Assembly (NCBI GenBank): GCA_004835665.1
Contig: RBKR01000025.1
Location: forward strand, 186,001-250,000
Source of the DNA: Phoma sp. XZ068
Taxonomy: Eukaryota > Ascomycota > Dothideomycetes > Pleosporales > Didymellaceae
Direction: 5' to 3'
DNA length: 64,000 nt
Shown: positions 44,903 through 55,673 of the stretch, one piece after another
How positions within the stretch are numbered: position 1 is the first letter of the stretch
Layout: every line of letters starts with the position of its first letter
Notes under the pieces: generated by a model
The model's database searches: none
What the model saw: only the letters and a program-made list of their open reading frames with translations
What the model was told of the DNA's origin: nothing
Program-made: the position numbers and the translations under genes

Positions 44903-45307
44903 CGGCATGAATACATCAGCCCAAAGTATCAATTTCTCACGTCCTCGAAATTAGTATCTACAAGTGAGTTGAAATGTTGTATGGTTGCTACCAACACTTT
45001 GGTCAGTCTGCTCGACTTTTCGCCATCATCAGTGACGCTTGACTCTTGAATCTCAGAACACAAAGAGTTTAGATTTATGATTACTGCGGAATATATTGCC
45101 TGTTTTACACGTCGAGGTGATTGGCTTTACAATAAACTTAGGTTGACGTTAACCGGCTTCTTGAACGTTCGGCTTCTCAGACTCGGCTTTTTGAGTCAAC
45201 CTCACAAAAGACCGGCCACTCCATCTGCGTTCGACCTCACCTTCAATGCAAGTCAGTGCTATAACGACACAAGCAAGACCAGACTCTTGTGTAGAAAATT
45301 TAGTACC
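44903..45307. other. Tandem intergenic region, possible N-terminal extension
   Basis: Mostly the 3' UTR of dcd1 and promoter of the next gene. From 45077 an ATG is open in frame into the dehydratase-like gene; the possible extension is described there. Confidence 0.4.
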
Positions 45308-46309
45308 ATGATTCTCAACAACAAACGCGCCATCGGCACCTCCTCACTTGGACTCCATCCCTCACACACATTAGATAGCAAGATTCACGCCGCGGCAGAT
45401 CATGGCTTCACTGGAATCGAGATTGTATACGCAGACCTAGAAGCCTACAGCAAAACCCAAAAGCTCGACCTCACAACCGCCGCCCAAAAGATCCGTGACC
45501 TTTGCTCACAGCACGGGCTACACATTCTCTCCCTCTGCCCATTCGAGAACTTCGAAGGCCACAACTCCCCACTACAGGACCGCCTCACAGAGGCAAACCG
45601 CTGGATCAACCTCGCCCGCACCCTAGGCGCCTCATACCTCCAAGTCCCCGCCCAATTCGGCCCAAACGCAACAGGCGACCCATCCATCATCGTCCCCGAA
45701 CTACAAGCTCTCGCAGACCTAGGTACCGCCTCTGAGCCCATAATATCCATCGCATACGAGCCCATGTCCTGGTCCACATTCCACTCAACCTGGCAATCCG
45801 TCGTCGCCCTCGCAGAACAGATCAACCGCCCGAACTTCAAACTCTGCCTCGACACATTCCACATCGGCACCTTCCTCTGGGCCTCCCCCTCCTCCCCCAC
45901 CGGCAAATACCCCTCCGCAGACACCCGTCTATCCCACGACCTCACCTCGTTCATCAAAACCTTCCCCCTAGATAAACTAGCGTACATCCAGCTCTCAGAC
46001 GCGGAACGCCTCACCCCGCCTTTCTCCCCGCAGCACCCCTGGTATATCGACGGCGAAGCAGCGCTGTTCTCGTGGTCGAAGCACGGGAGGCCGTTTCCGC
46101 TTGAGACTGAGTACGGGGGGTATTTGCCGCTTGTGGAGATTGTGGGGGCGTGGGTTGAACGGATGGGGTTTGGGGGGTGGGTGTCGATGGAGACGTTTGA
46201 TCGGCGGATGAGAGAGGGGGGTGTGACGGTTGTGGAGTGTGCTGAGAGGGCGGAGAGGGCGTGGGGGAGGTTGGGGAGGGCGTTGGAGGGGAGGGTGGGG
46301 AGGTTGTGA
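45308..46309 (+). CDS. 3-Dehydroshikimate dehydratase-like TIM barrel
   Basis: A single exon; 333 residues from the ATG at 45308, where the family start lies (MILNNKRAIGTSSLG). It belongs to the xylose-isomerase-like/AP-endonuclease-2 TIM-barrel family and is closest to fungal 3-dehydroshikimate dehydratases of quinate catabolism, which make protocatechuate. Metal-site segments are visible: GIEIVYADLEAY, ISIAYEPMSW, CLDTFHIG and WVSMETFD. No other quinate gene is present nearby, so pathway role is inferred. An upstream in-frame ATG at 45077 would add 77 Arg-rich residues ending LLCRKFST. The 3' quarter is notably G-rich. Confidence 0.8.
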   Translation: MILNNKRAIGTSSLGLHPSHTLDSKIHAAADHGFTGIEIVYADLEAYSKTQKLDLTTAAQKIRDLCSQHGLHILSLCPFENFEGHNSPLQDRLTEANRWINLARTLGASYLQVPAQFGPNATGDPSIIVPELQALADLGTASEPIISIAYEPMSWSTFHSTWQSVVALAEQINRPNFKLCLDTFHIGTFLWASPSSPTGKYPSADTRLSHDLTSFIKTFPLDKLAYIQLSDAERLTPPFSPQHPWYIDGEAALFSWSKHGRPFPLETEYGGYLPLVEIVGAWVERMGFGGWVSMETFDRRMREGGVTVVECAERAERAWGRLGRALEGRVGRL

Positions 46310-46655
46310 GTTGGATTTCGTGGTGGGTTAGATGTTAAAGGCGGTTGGGAAGTGTTAGATTTCGGGGATAGGTATGTGTGATCTTGATCAAGATGAAGAG
46401 TCAGGACGCTATGTCTAGGGGGTATTCAGTACGAGACTAGTATGAGTAACTTGTGTAAAATTCTGTAATTCGGCTGGCCTTTTGTGAAGTACCATGGTTC
46501 AGAATATCAATCATTTAAATGCTCGCTATATGCTATCACTCCAACAATGCTTGCAAGTTCACCATGAACTCACACATCCTCGATAGTATACCAGTACTAC
46601 ACAACCCAACATCTACGCTGCCGCCGTAACTTAATCTACTCCCGAAGATACCATC
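46310..46655. other. Convergent 3' intergenic region
   Basis: Between the stops of the dehydratase-like gene (plus) and the carrier gene (minus). No gene seen. Confidence 0.4.
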
Positions 46656-48140
46656 TCACATAGCAGCATTACAAGCCGCCAACCCACCAATAACAGCCAT
46701 CGTCATCAGCGGCGAAATAGCATAGATAATCTGTACACGTCAGCCACCATCTCTCTTCAGCAAGAAAGGTAATACGTACGGCCAAAAACTTCGCAATCAG
46801 CATCTTATCCTTATGCGACGCATCAGCCACATCAGCGAGAACCATGACTTTCATCGCGCTGGGTCCCGCGGGCATCAACATCATCGTGAACCACAACATG
46901 GGGTTCTCTGGTAACCAGGAGGTTTTGGCGGTGAGGACGTATACCAATGCTATACTAATACTGCGGGTTGTCAGCGCTTAGCTTTGCTACTGGGAAGCGG
47001 GACTTACGCGGGCCAGATGAAGTACCGCACCACCGCGACGACGGTGACGGGTATCCAGTTCAATTTCCCCGTGTCTTCGCCGCGTTTCTGGCTGCGGAGG
47101 GCTTGGGCGAGCTTCACGCCGACGACGACGACTTGCAGTGTGACGAATAGTTGGCCGATGTTTTTGATGCTCTGCGTGAGCCAGGCGTTGAGGTAGCCGC
47201 CGTCGTTGCTGGCGGCGAAGAAGAGTCTGTGCAGGGGAGGTGCAAAGCCGATTATGGCGCCGATGATGGCGCCGACTAGGGGAGGTGTCATGAAGTTGTA
47301 GACGGCGGTGATGGCGGTTTGGAGGAATGAGGGGAGTTTCTCCATGGAGTGGTGTACAGCGCTGCGAGTGTGCTTGTTGGCTCTGTGTACGCGATGTCTG
47401 ACTGCGTGGGGGAGGAGGGAAGTCTCAGGAGCAGAGTCGGAAGACTCGTCATCCTCCTCGTCTCCATCGTCCTGCGCTTCTGGGTCGTCGTGATACCGCT
47501 GTCGTGGCGCACTATCAAGTTGTCCGTCATTGCCGATGGCGTCCTGCTTAGTGTTGTCTTCACCATCTTCATCGTCACCTTTTAGCTCACTGCCGCCGAG
47601 GCCAAAGGTCAGAGCGTGCGAGACAACAGCTGAGACCAAGAAGTAGGTGCGTGCACGTGACACTGCTGCAGAGGTCTCTTCGCCAGGCGCCACCAGAGGG
47701 CCGAGGATACCGGTCGTTTCCAGGGATTGAATGAGGAGAAGCGGGAGAGAGGTGGTGTTGTTGAATGCAATGGCGGGAATAGTCCAGCGCGGGAGGTTGA
47801 AGACCTTGCAGAGCACGCGACCAAGTATGATCGAGAGAACGTTGTAGACAATAGCCCAAACTGGTTGTACGGTAAGTATTGTTTCTACATTCCTCCATGG
47901 TTAAGGTTGCATACTGATAATAGGCAGGTATTCGTATGCTGTCTCAGGCTTCAACTGGCTGCCCAGGTTGTTGATAAGCAAGCACGGCAGTAAGACCTTA
48001 ACAGACGTCTTCGAGATTTTGCTTGCTGCATCTGCGTCTAGGAGGCCGAACTGAGAGAATGCTACACCAAAGCCGATGGTCAATATAACCGAGACCGTCG
48101 CTTGGACTCCGCCTAGTAGCGGTTGAACGATGCCGCTCAT
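46656..48140 (-). CDS. PIN/auxin-efflux-carrier-type transporter
   Basis: Exons 48140-47915, 47860-47008, 46960-46780 and 46730-46656 give 444 residues; phases fit throughout. The protein has the membrane transport family layout: about five hydrophobic helices at each end separated by a long acidic loop (GDDEDGEDN, DGDEEDDESSDSAPE). Visible blocks are SVKVLLPCLLINNLGSQL, AFNNTTSLPLLLIQSL (the conserved Asn-Asn region), TPPLVGAIIGAIIG and MLMPAGPSAMKVMVL. Yeast relatives are Ecm3 and YBR287W; these are thought to sit in the ER, substrate unknown. The final exon codes only 24 residues. Confidence 0.9.
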
Positions 48141-48918
48141 GATAAACGGCTCTTGTGTTTGGAAGTTGATGAACGAGAGGGTATCGCGACGGATTTACAA
48201 AGGGTCGCTGTGTATATTATCCCCCATCGATCACAGATTGAAAGCCCAAATAGATCTCCGCGCCAATGTCAGTATTCAGGTATTGTCCGAGCCAAGAGCC
48301 ACAATCTGGGGGCGCCAATGTTTTTTGGCGTTCGAGTGGACCTCCATGTGACGTCAACACGGCAGGTGCGAAAGGCATGGCGCGAGACTATCGTCAACGG
48401 CGAGAAACGTTCAGTTTCGAAATAAATGAAGAAGAAGATGTCAGACATGTCGTTGGGAGTCGCGTTTCGCTATACTGAAGATGGAATGGCGCATCCGGTC
48501 GCTAGGTTGAAATACAGGTACCCGGAGAGCCGTCCGATCCGCGATGCCGTGAACATGGGGTTTTGGAAACGCGATTCAGGCTGCGTTGGCGCCGAGCTTC
48601 GATACGAACATCCCAGAACGACGTCAACGCGATCTTCGATGGCTTTAAGCGCACATGTCAGCCGGTCTGCCGTTGGCAGTAAAGGGTCTTTTTGAGCGTG
48701 AGGATTCAGGTGACATGCGGAAGAAGAAGAGATTCAAGCGGCATCACTCACGCTGTACCTGGGAGAGTAGAATGGATAGGTCGAAATTGCAGCTTGGGAG
48801 GACGTCATCGATCTGCTCTCTTATTTTGAAGTGTCTACTCACGCGACCAACCATACCCATAGGATAAGGTTGGACTGGATATGTTCACCTTGAGGCTCAA
48901 GCATGAGCTGTGAGCGCG
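48141..48918. other. Tandem intergenic region
   Basis: 778 bp between the start of the carrier and the stop of the first CFEM-like membrane gene, both minus strand. Plus-strand ORFs up to 100 codons overlap each other and show no family features. Confidence 0.4.
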
Positions 48919-50072
48919 TCAGAAGTTCTGCGCAACTCTCTCCCTCCTCTCGCTCACGCTCAGCGGCACTGCATCCTGTACAGGACTCACGGGCGTGCTA
49001 CCATCCAACTCAACGCATTCTCCCGGCCCACCGAACCCGATTTCAGAGTGCTGTTGTCCCAGCACTTGTTCATGAATCTCCGCCGTCGAGTATGCCATCT
49101 TACTATTTCCGACCTCGTACATGGGCGGTGACATCGATCGTGGCTCTCCATGCTGGTTACGTTTGCGACGGCGCAAGAGAAGCAGCGCAGCACCAACTAT
49201 GATAGACAGAAGCGCTGTACCGCCAACGGCTACGCCTGCTATTGCCGATGTGCTCAAAACAGGCTGTTCAACCCGATCGCTCACTGGCGCCGATAAGGCA
49301 GAACTTCGCGTGAAGTCAGAGGTAATCGTGATCGTGCGCAAGACTGACGAGGCGATGCCGTTCGCAGTGGCTGTTGCGACTGAGGACGACCATGTAGAGG
49401 CTGGAGTAGTAGGCACGTCTGAGCTCATCGCAATAGCACCGCCAGTCTGGGTGACAGGTCTCATCGAGTTGCTAGCAGCTGTGCTGCGATCAGAAGCGGA
49501 CCTTGGGTTGGTAGTTGTGCTTGTCTCGTCTACTGTCAGTCTGGGGTTTCCGTATCCTGCTTTGAACCATACATACCGCAGGCCCAGTTGCGCTTTTCCT
49601 CTCGTTGAGATTTCCACCTGCGGTAAAATAGTACCTCCAGTCTCCGAACAGTGATGCCTGTTCCGTTTTTGAAGCATCCAAGAATCCGCATTCATACCTG
49701 AAACCACTCACGAAGACTTCGACACATTAGCACCGCTTCAATCGGTTTCTCAAAGTAACTCACACGTTCGCTCACGATCCGTTGAGCAGTTTTCCGCCAG
49801 GCATTTGCTGTACACCCGAAAGTACGATGCGACTCCTCCATCAAGCTCGCAAATACCCTTGATGTTATCAGCACAGACACCGTCGAGAATGTTGGTATCG
49901 CGTGAAAGGCAGGCATCCTGTCTGGTATTAGTGACATATAGACACGGCGATGGGAGCTGCGGGGGCATACAGTGCATGGTACACGTAAAAGCCAGGCTGG
50001 TTTCGGCGAAGCCTCATAGCAGACTCGCGCAGCAATCACCATGCTTATTATGAAGAATCCCAGGAGAAGCAT
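48919..50072 (-). CDS. CFEM-like single-pass surface protein 1
   Basis: Exons 50072-49971, 49917-49764, 49716-49577 and 49524-48919 give 333 residues. The signal peptide is MLLLGFFIISMVIAARVC. A Cys-rich ectodomain follows with C-x3-C (PCTDAC), VC, GIC, KCLAENC and YEC, spaced as in CFEM domains. Then comes a Ser/Thr-rich stalk, a membrane span near residues 226-249 (GVAVGGTALLSIIVG) and RRRKR. The tail contains PPMY at about 265-268, a WW-domain ligand known to recruit Rsp5-type ubiquitin ligases. The first two introns match the next gene in position and phase; the first exon has 34 codons in both. CFEM proteins act in heme uptake or surface sensing; the role here is inferred. Confidence 0.8.
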
Positions 50073-50416
50073 GGTGAAGCACTTCAGACGAACTTGCCCA
50101 GGTGAGGGAACGAAGATGGGGACGAAAGGTGACCGATCGAATATGATTCTATTACAGGAGCTCAGTCCCTGCGGCGCGGGGAAATCTCTCAGTTAAGCAA
50201 AGAGCTATTGAGACATCACACGTAAGTGAGAGCGACACTAAATTTTCACAGCGTGGTCCTTGGAGCAAACAAAGTCAGTGGCGTCACACAGATAGTGCAC
50301 ACAAGATATCACACCCGTTGCTGAGCCATGTTGCCCTTCTGCGTTCGGCAAAAACACCCATAATGTTATGGCTAATAAATCGCATCTGAATTGGTATTTT
50401 GGTTACCACACACCCA
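50073..50416. other. Intergenic within CFEM-like cluster
   Basis: 344 bp, promoter of surface protein 1 and 3' end of surface protein 2. No gene seen. Confidence 0.4.
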
Positions 50417-51365
50417 TCAAGGTCGACCATTGAGTGATTTGATAGGACCCACTGAACCCCCAGCATCCAGCTCAGCGTACACCACAGGCAAATCCACGGG
50501 TACCCCCAATTCAACCTCTGAGTATTTCCTATTCAGGGCCTGCCCATCGAGCTCTGGCTTTTCGTATACGTCTTTTCCCCCACAAGGCTTATACGTTGGC
50601 GGAGAGACGGATCGTGAGGGCTCGTTGCGCTTGCGTCGGCGCAGAAAGAAGGCGACAAGACCGACGAGGAGGGTGAGCAGTACCGTCCCACCAACGGCGA
50701 TTCCAGCAATTACTGCGACATTTGGGGTTGGTCTTGATTCGTCCCGAAACGCAGATGCTGGAGAGTCTATGCTCGCTGAGCGGACCGTGGTGCTTAACGT
50801 AGCTGTGTTGACAGAGGTATCCGCGTTGATGAATGTAGCCACGTTGACAGAGGTAGGCGCGCTGACAGAGGTAGACATTCTCACAGCTGTAGCCGTGGAC
50901 TTGACAGTATTCTTTGGCACCCAATCTCTCAATGGCACCGGCACAGAATCATATGTCAGCGGCCCACCTACAGTCCCAGCGCACTCTGCCGTGTATTTGT
51001 TCATGAGATCTATCTCTATTAGCACCATCACCCCTATACAGTCTTACACTGATGCCTTACCAGTGACATCGCTATCACGAGGGCAGCTGTTAACCACGCA
51101 CGATCCCCATCTACTGAACCAGCTCCCTGGCCCATCCCCACTGCTTATCTCGCACCAGCCTTTCAGGTTGTCCGGACATGGGCAGCCAACACATACGTTG
51201 GTATTGAAGCAGTTGTTCTACGAAGTATTAGAAAAGGAACGATTGTAGACGTGCAAAACATACCATGCATGAAGACAGATTCAGCGGCCGATCGGCCGCG
51301 ACACACGAGACCTGCGACATGACCAAGCCGGTGAATACACACAAGAGAAGAACGATTAACATCAT
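50417..51365 (-). CDS. CFEM-like single-pass surface protein 2
   Basis: Exons 51365-51264, 51217-51061 and 51015-50417 give 285 residues. The signal peptide is MMLIVLLLCVFTGLVMS. The ectodomain carries SSCMNNC (C-x3-C across the first intron), VCVGCPC, GWCEI, SCVVNSC and AECAG, a CFEM-like arrangement. The stalk has VSAPTSVNVAT-type Thr/Val repeats. The membrane span is near residues 185-211, followed by RRRKRN and SVSPPTY. Juxtamembrane and PPxY segments closely resemble those of surface protein 1, so these are paralogues. Introns are 46 and 45 nt with GTATGT and GTAAGG donors. Confidence 0.82.
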
Positions 51366-52133
51366 TGTAACAGCAATCAAATTGCAAAAAGGCACAGTGG
51401 AAGCGGAAGGTCCAAAGGCGCGAGAATTCGAACCATGCAGATGAAGTGAACGGGTCGACGCACATGCTACGACCATGCATCCCCCGTTCGCATGCTCCAA
51501 CCCAACAAACAACGACGCCGAACCTTGTAGCAAGGAAAAGTAGCACAAGGCCCCAACCTAAGCATCTGCCAGGATCACGCAGCGAATAAGACTGCGCGAG
51601 GCTACATAGTGTCGCACGTGTGCTCTACGCGAGTCGTCACTCCCGTCTCGTCTATGCGTCTGTTCTACTTCTGGGCAATAGTCTGTGAGGGTCAGGAGGT
51701 ATAGTGGGAGGGTTTGGGTGGAGGACGTCTCCTGCACTCTTGGTGCCGCCAATGAAGGGAGGGTGTGGGCGCCACAGTCGCACATCCAAGAGAGAGTAGC
51801 AAACGCAGCCTTGCAAAGGCCTTGCGGGGTCGCTTTTCGATACAGTGGACGGCGAGGTGGGGATATACTGTTGTGCAACTACCTGCAGGGGACGCTGCGG
51901 TTACGGACATTGTGTTGTGCTGTGGGCAGATGTCTAATTGGCGTAGGGGAGGGTACCAGACAGCTTGAAAGATTATTTATTGTTGAGTAATTGTTGAAGA
52001 CAACGAATGAAAAGTCCTTTCTTTGGAGCCTACTGTCCAGTTCTTGGAGCCGCTGTGCGGGCTGTTAAGAAGATGCCACAAACTTACATAAACCTCTCCA
52101 AATATCGATCGCCAGATAAGTGAAATAATGTGT
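51366..52133. other. Intergenic within CFEM-like cluster
   Basis: 768 bp. I looked for a further Cys-rich exon set and found none. Overlapping short ORFs only. Confidence 0.4.
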
Positions 52134-53275
52134 CTAATACGCCCTTCCAATATCCCTCCCAATATCCTCACTATAGACTGAGCTACTCGCGGACGTGACT
52201 TCAACCGTGCTTGACAACCCGCCAGTCATGTCTGCCATGCCCCCCGTGGTAGGCAAGGTATGTCTCACAACGGTGCCTGAGGAGCTATTGCTTTCAGCAA
52301 GAAGCTCGTCGATTCTTCTCTGGACCCCACACCCACTGAATCGGTCATTGAGAATGGCCTGCTCTTTATTCTTCGCCTTAGCCTGCTTACTGGCACGCCA
52401 GAAGCAGAAACCCGCAAGACCAAGGAGAGCGACGAGACACCAAATGCCAGCTACAATGCCGCCGATTGCGCCGTGGCTGAGATTGTGGGACGTGGTGACA
52501 ACGGGAGGAGGTAGAGTCGACGATGATTCTGGACTAATTGCTGTGGCTGCTGAGTCGACTGTCGTGTTTGGGGCACTGTAAGCCGTTGTGAACAAAGTCG
52601 TTGGCAGTAAAGTCGTTGGCAGTAAAGTCGTTGGCAGTGAAGTAATTGGCAGCGAGGTTGCAACACCTGCAGTAGAAGTCACAACCAACGGAGACGACAC
52701 TTCTACGCTGGAGGTTATCTCAGGTGGCCTGTTGTAAAAACTGGTCGGCCCAGGAATCACATCTTTGACTTTTGAGAGATATGGCTCCCACTCCAGGGGC
52801 ATGTTGTCCAAGCCAGACTTGCCGACTTGTTGACATGACACCAGCCAGTCCTTCATGAACGCTGGAAATCTCAGCTCTCTACCTTGGCCCCTCGGTTGAA
52901 CATACACATACCCTTACGGTCGTGTTCATCGTTGCATTCCTTCAACAGGCACATGCTCGAGAACAAACAGTTGGTGCCAAAGAGGTTGTCGACCTTGCAG
53001 ATGCATTTCAAGTCGTTTCCACAGTGTGCGTCTTGGTGGTTAGGCCCGTGTTCTGGACGCAGCATGCATTTGTCGGGGATCTTCTAGAGTCAGTAAAGTT
53101 ACAACCCAGCGAAATGACGCATACACACCGTGCAGCCTCTCATTTGGTCCCCAGTGGTCGCCATTGCGCAGTAACTGGGAGTGCGCCAATTCGTGAGCGT
53201 GTTGAAGAAAGAGGTTGTGTGCAAAATACAAAAAAAATGAACGAGCAGTACACTTTCAGTATCCATGCTGCTCAT
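52134..53275 (-). CDS. CFEM-like single-pass surface protein 3
   Basis: Exons 53275-53129, 53083-52918 and 52861-52134 give 346 residues. A hydrophobic N-terminus (ESVLLVHFFCILHTTSFF) probably acts as signal peptide; a second start at 53266 is possible. The ectodomain has SYC, RGCT, DKC, HC, KCIC (the CFEM CxC), TNC, MCLLKEC and VSC. The Ser/Thr/Pro stalk contains LPTTL repeats. The membrane span is near residues 235-259 (GIVAGIWCLVALLGLAGF). Unlike its neighbours the tail has no RRRKR and no PPxY. Intron positions and phases (0, then 1) correspond to the other two, supporting common origin despite low sequence similarity. Confidence 0.75.
52594..52653 (-). repeat. Four 15-bp tandem repeats in stalk
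   Basis: Four copies of a 15-bp unit (plus strand AAAGTCGTTGGCAGT); the first three are identical and the last has four changes. Each codes five residues of the LPTTL type in the extracellular stalk of surface protein 3, so copy changes would alter stalk length without shifting frame. Confidence 0.85.
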
Positions 53276-53644
53276 GTGAAGGTGTAAACGATGCGGCAAG
53301 TGGGCCCTACGAGATAACCAAACAGGCTGATGTAGAGGTGACAGAACTCAAACCACGTCGCCGAGCTGATATGGCTGCAAACGAGTGCTAGGCCATGCAG
53401 CCATCGCCTTCATATCAAACGAGTATGTAACAAGCACGTTGCGAAAGAAGATCGTGTGAGAGCGTAAAAGAGTGGATTCATTATCGATTATGTAGATGCG
53501 TTGTGCGTGTTCACGTTCATGCGTGATGATCTTTTGCGTAAATGCGTAGATGCTATGCCCCAAACTCCGTGGTGATGCTGAAGGAACGTGGTATCGTAAA
53601 ACGTGATCGCAGATATAGAAACGCTGGACTAAAAGGACAAAGGT
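53276..53644. other. Intergenic within CFEM-like cluster
   Basis: 369 bp between surface protein 3 and the secreted CFEM-like gene. No gene seen. Confidence 0.4.
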
Positions 53645-54062
53645 CTAAGCCCACTGGACTTGCTTGTTGTATGCAGGCTTCGCACATTCAGTCTTCAGAA
53701 GATCCTTGTACTCTGGTGCTTGTTAGTACATTGTATGTCTCTTCTTCATAGCATAAGCTTGACTTACGATAGACGGCTCCTGCTGTACAGGTCTTGTTGC
53801 CCACTGAACCATCAACACAAGGCTGGACAGTCTGTACATAGCGGTCGACGTCCTTTTGGGGAAGAGAGCAGATCCCTGCTAGATCCTTGGGCGCAGTGCC
53901 ATTTGATGCGCCAGTAGCCACGAAAGTGCCATTTGTTGAAGCCAAGCACTTCTCTGCACCGCATGTAGGGATGTCAAACTGTCTTGCAAAAAGACCTGCT
54001 GGTAAAGACCAAACAGCCGGGATGGCAGCAGCGATAAGAGTGATGTAGGCGGCGGTCTTCAT
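53645..54062 (-). CDS. Small secreted CFEM-like protein
   Basis: Exons 54062-53768 and 53712-53645 give 120 residues; the 55-nt intron has a perfect TACTAACA branch. The signal peptide is MKTAAYITLIAAAIPAVWS, followed by a dibasic-free pro-like LPAGLFARQ. The mature part shows IPTCGAEKC (C-x3-C), AGIC, QPCVDG, KTC and KTEC: six of the eight Cys of a CFEM domain, with the CxC position reduced to one Cys. Candidate N-glycosylation sites are NGT (twice) and NKT. No membrane span or GPI signal is clear. A TATAAATA lies about 430 bp upstream (54499-54492). Possible heme-binding or effector-like secreted protein; function unknown. Confidence 0.8.
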
Positions 54063-55182
54063 ATTGTCGTTGAGAATAACGGTGGTACTTGATGTGGAAG
54101 TGTTGACTTGGATCAATGGGTTGATGCTTTGAGGTCGTCCAGGAAACCAAGAGGTTTATGTCTTCCGCGAGCTTGTTCTATTTCCAGCTGAAGTTCCACT
54201 TTTCTGCAGACTGACGTACGGTTGCAATCGGAAGTTCCGATGGTGGCTCCGAAAGCAGATGTGGGTGCGCCGTAGGACAAAGAAAACCTAGTAGGTGTGG
54301 CGTCGTCGGGAGCGTTCTGTTGCACCACAGAGCTCTGGTTTGTGGGTTTGTAGTATTGGAACCAGCTATTTATGCTACTAGCAACGTGTTGATGTTCGTG
54401 CGGCTCGGAAAGAACTGCTGAAGAGTGATGGTATTCGTGGTGTTGTTGATGGGTTGCGATGTTCTGTTTGTCTTGTGAGCTTCCACTTCAGTATTTATAT
54501 GTTCAATGCTTCCGGACACAACATACTTCTAGAAATAGAATACACGTCAGTGGATCTCAACGCGTGTCAGTCGTAAGTTTGTCCTGTGTGCTGTTGGACG
54601 CGGAACGTCATGGAGCGGAGTAGAAGCAGGTGGAGCCCGTGCGGCTGAGGCGTTGTTCCTTCCGACTGTGGGGCGTGGCATACGATTCAGGCATTGATTA
54701 GCACGATTGTCAGGGACCTCGATGTCATGAGGTTGGGAATGGGCTTGAAGCCGTTAAAAAAGCTGCGTCAGCTATCATGATCGACTGAAGATAAACAATG
54801 AAGGAGAGGTTGGGATGTGGAGGTGCGGGGCAGACCAGCACGATTAAAGATTGGAATTATTTGCTCACTGTGAAGTTCCGAGACCGAGCCGAAGAGTTTG
54901 GAGTCGGGCGAGCAGAAACACATATCACTTATCATGATATTGCAGAAGGCAGAGTTCCTTTACTTCAGTGTATTCCTGAAACGACATATGAAAGAAAGTC
55001 TGACCCCAGACAAAATAACTCCAAAGAAGCACCATCTTCTGCACCCCTTCCGCCCATCAGGATTAGTTATTAACCCGTCCAGCAGGCGCGAAGTGTCGAG
55101 TATGTACTGCCTCGACGCACCTATGCCTCAGCACAGGATACGCCCATCTCACGTCCACCAACCCCTGCCACCCCGGCTGCGC
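54063..55182. other. Tandem intergenic region
   Basis: 1.1 kb. Contains TATAAATA on the minus strand at 54499-54492, a candidate promoter for the secreted CFEM-like gene. No convincing ORF. Confidence 0.4.
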
Positions 55183-55673
55183 TTAGAACAAGCAGTCCAA
55201 GCAGCAGCAGCATGCTAGACCAGCGCAGAGACCAGCAAAGAGGCCACCGCTTCCACCGCCTCCTTGTCTCCTGTCATCCTGGTAGTAGCCTCCCGGCGGC
55301 GGGGGACCCTGCTGGTAGTACATCTGCTGTTGCGGCTGTCCGTACTGGCCCTGAGGTGGCCCATAGCCAGGGCCTTGTTGGTAGGGGTTGGGCGAGTTGC
55401 CGTAGTAGTCGTTGCTGCTGGGCGGGCCCTGCTGGTATGGCTGCATGCCGCCCTGGTTGTATGGGCCAGCATCTTGGTGGACCGGTGGTGGTGACTGGGG
55501 GTACTGCGGCGGTGCGCCCTAGAAATGAAGTTAGCGAGTTGGTCGCGACAAATGACATGCGATGGTCGAAACCGAGACATGTGGCGCAGGAGGTGGGAAG
55601 TGCGGGTGGCTGCGCCGACGACGGCGCGGTTGTTGTGAGGGCGTAAACCTACATATTGCTTGTTTGCGTCCAT
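55183..55673 (-). CDS. CYSTM-like Gln/Tyr/Pro-rich protein
   Basis: Exons 55673-55653 and 55518-55183 give 118 residues; a 134-nt intron follows seven codons (MDANKQY). The middle is low complexity with PYQQGP, QGQYGQPQQQ and GPPPPGGYY. The C-terminus GLFAGLCAGLACCCCLDCLF is a cysteine-rich membrane module of CYSTM type, found in small stress-linked, tail-anchored or palmitoylated proteins of fungi and plants. Location is probably the plasma membrane inner face. Molecular role is not known. Confidence 0.88.

Noticed and set aside
49692..50072. Single-exon 126-codon reading of the first CFEM-like gene
   Set aside because: Only its first 34 codons are coding; splicing at GTATGC keeps the C-x3-C spacing and the Cys-rich frame shared with the paralogues.
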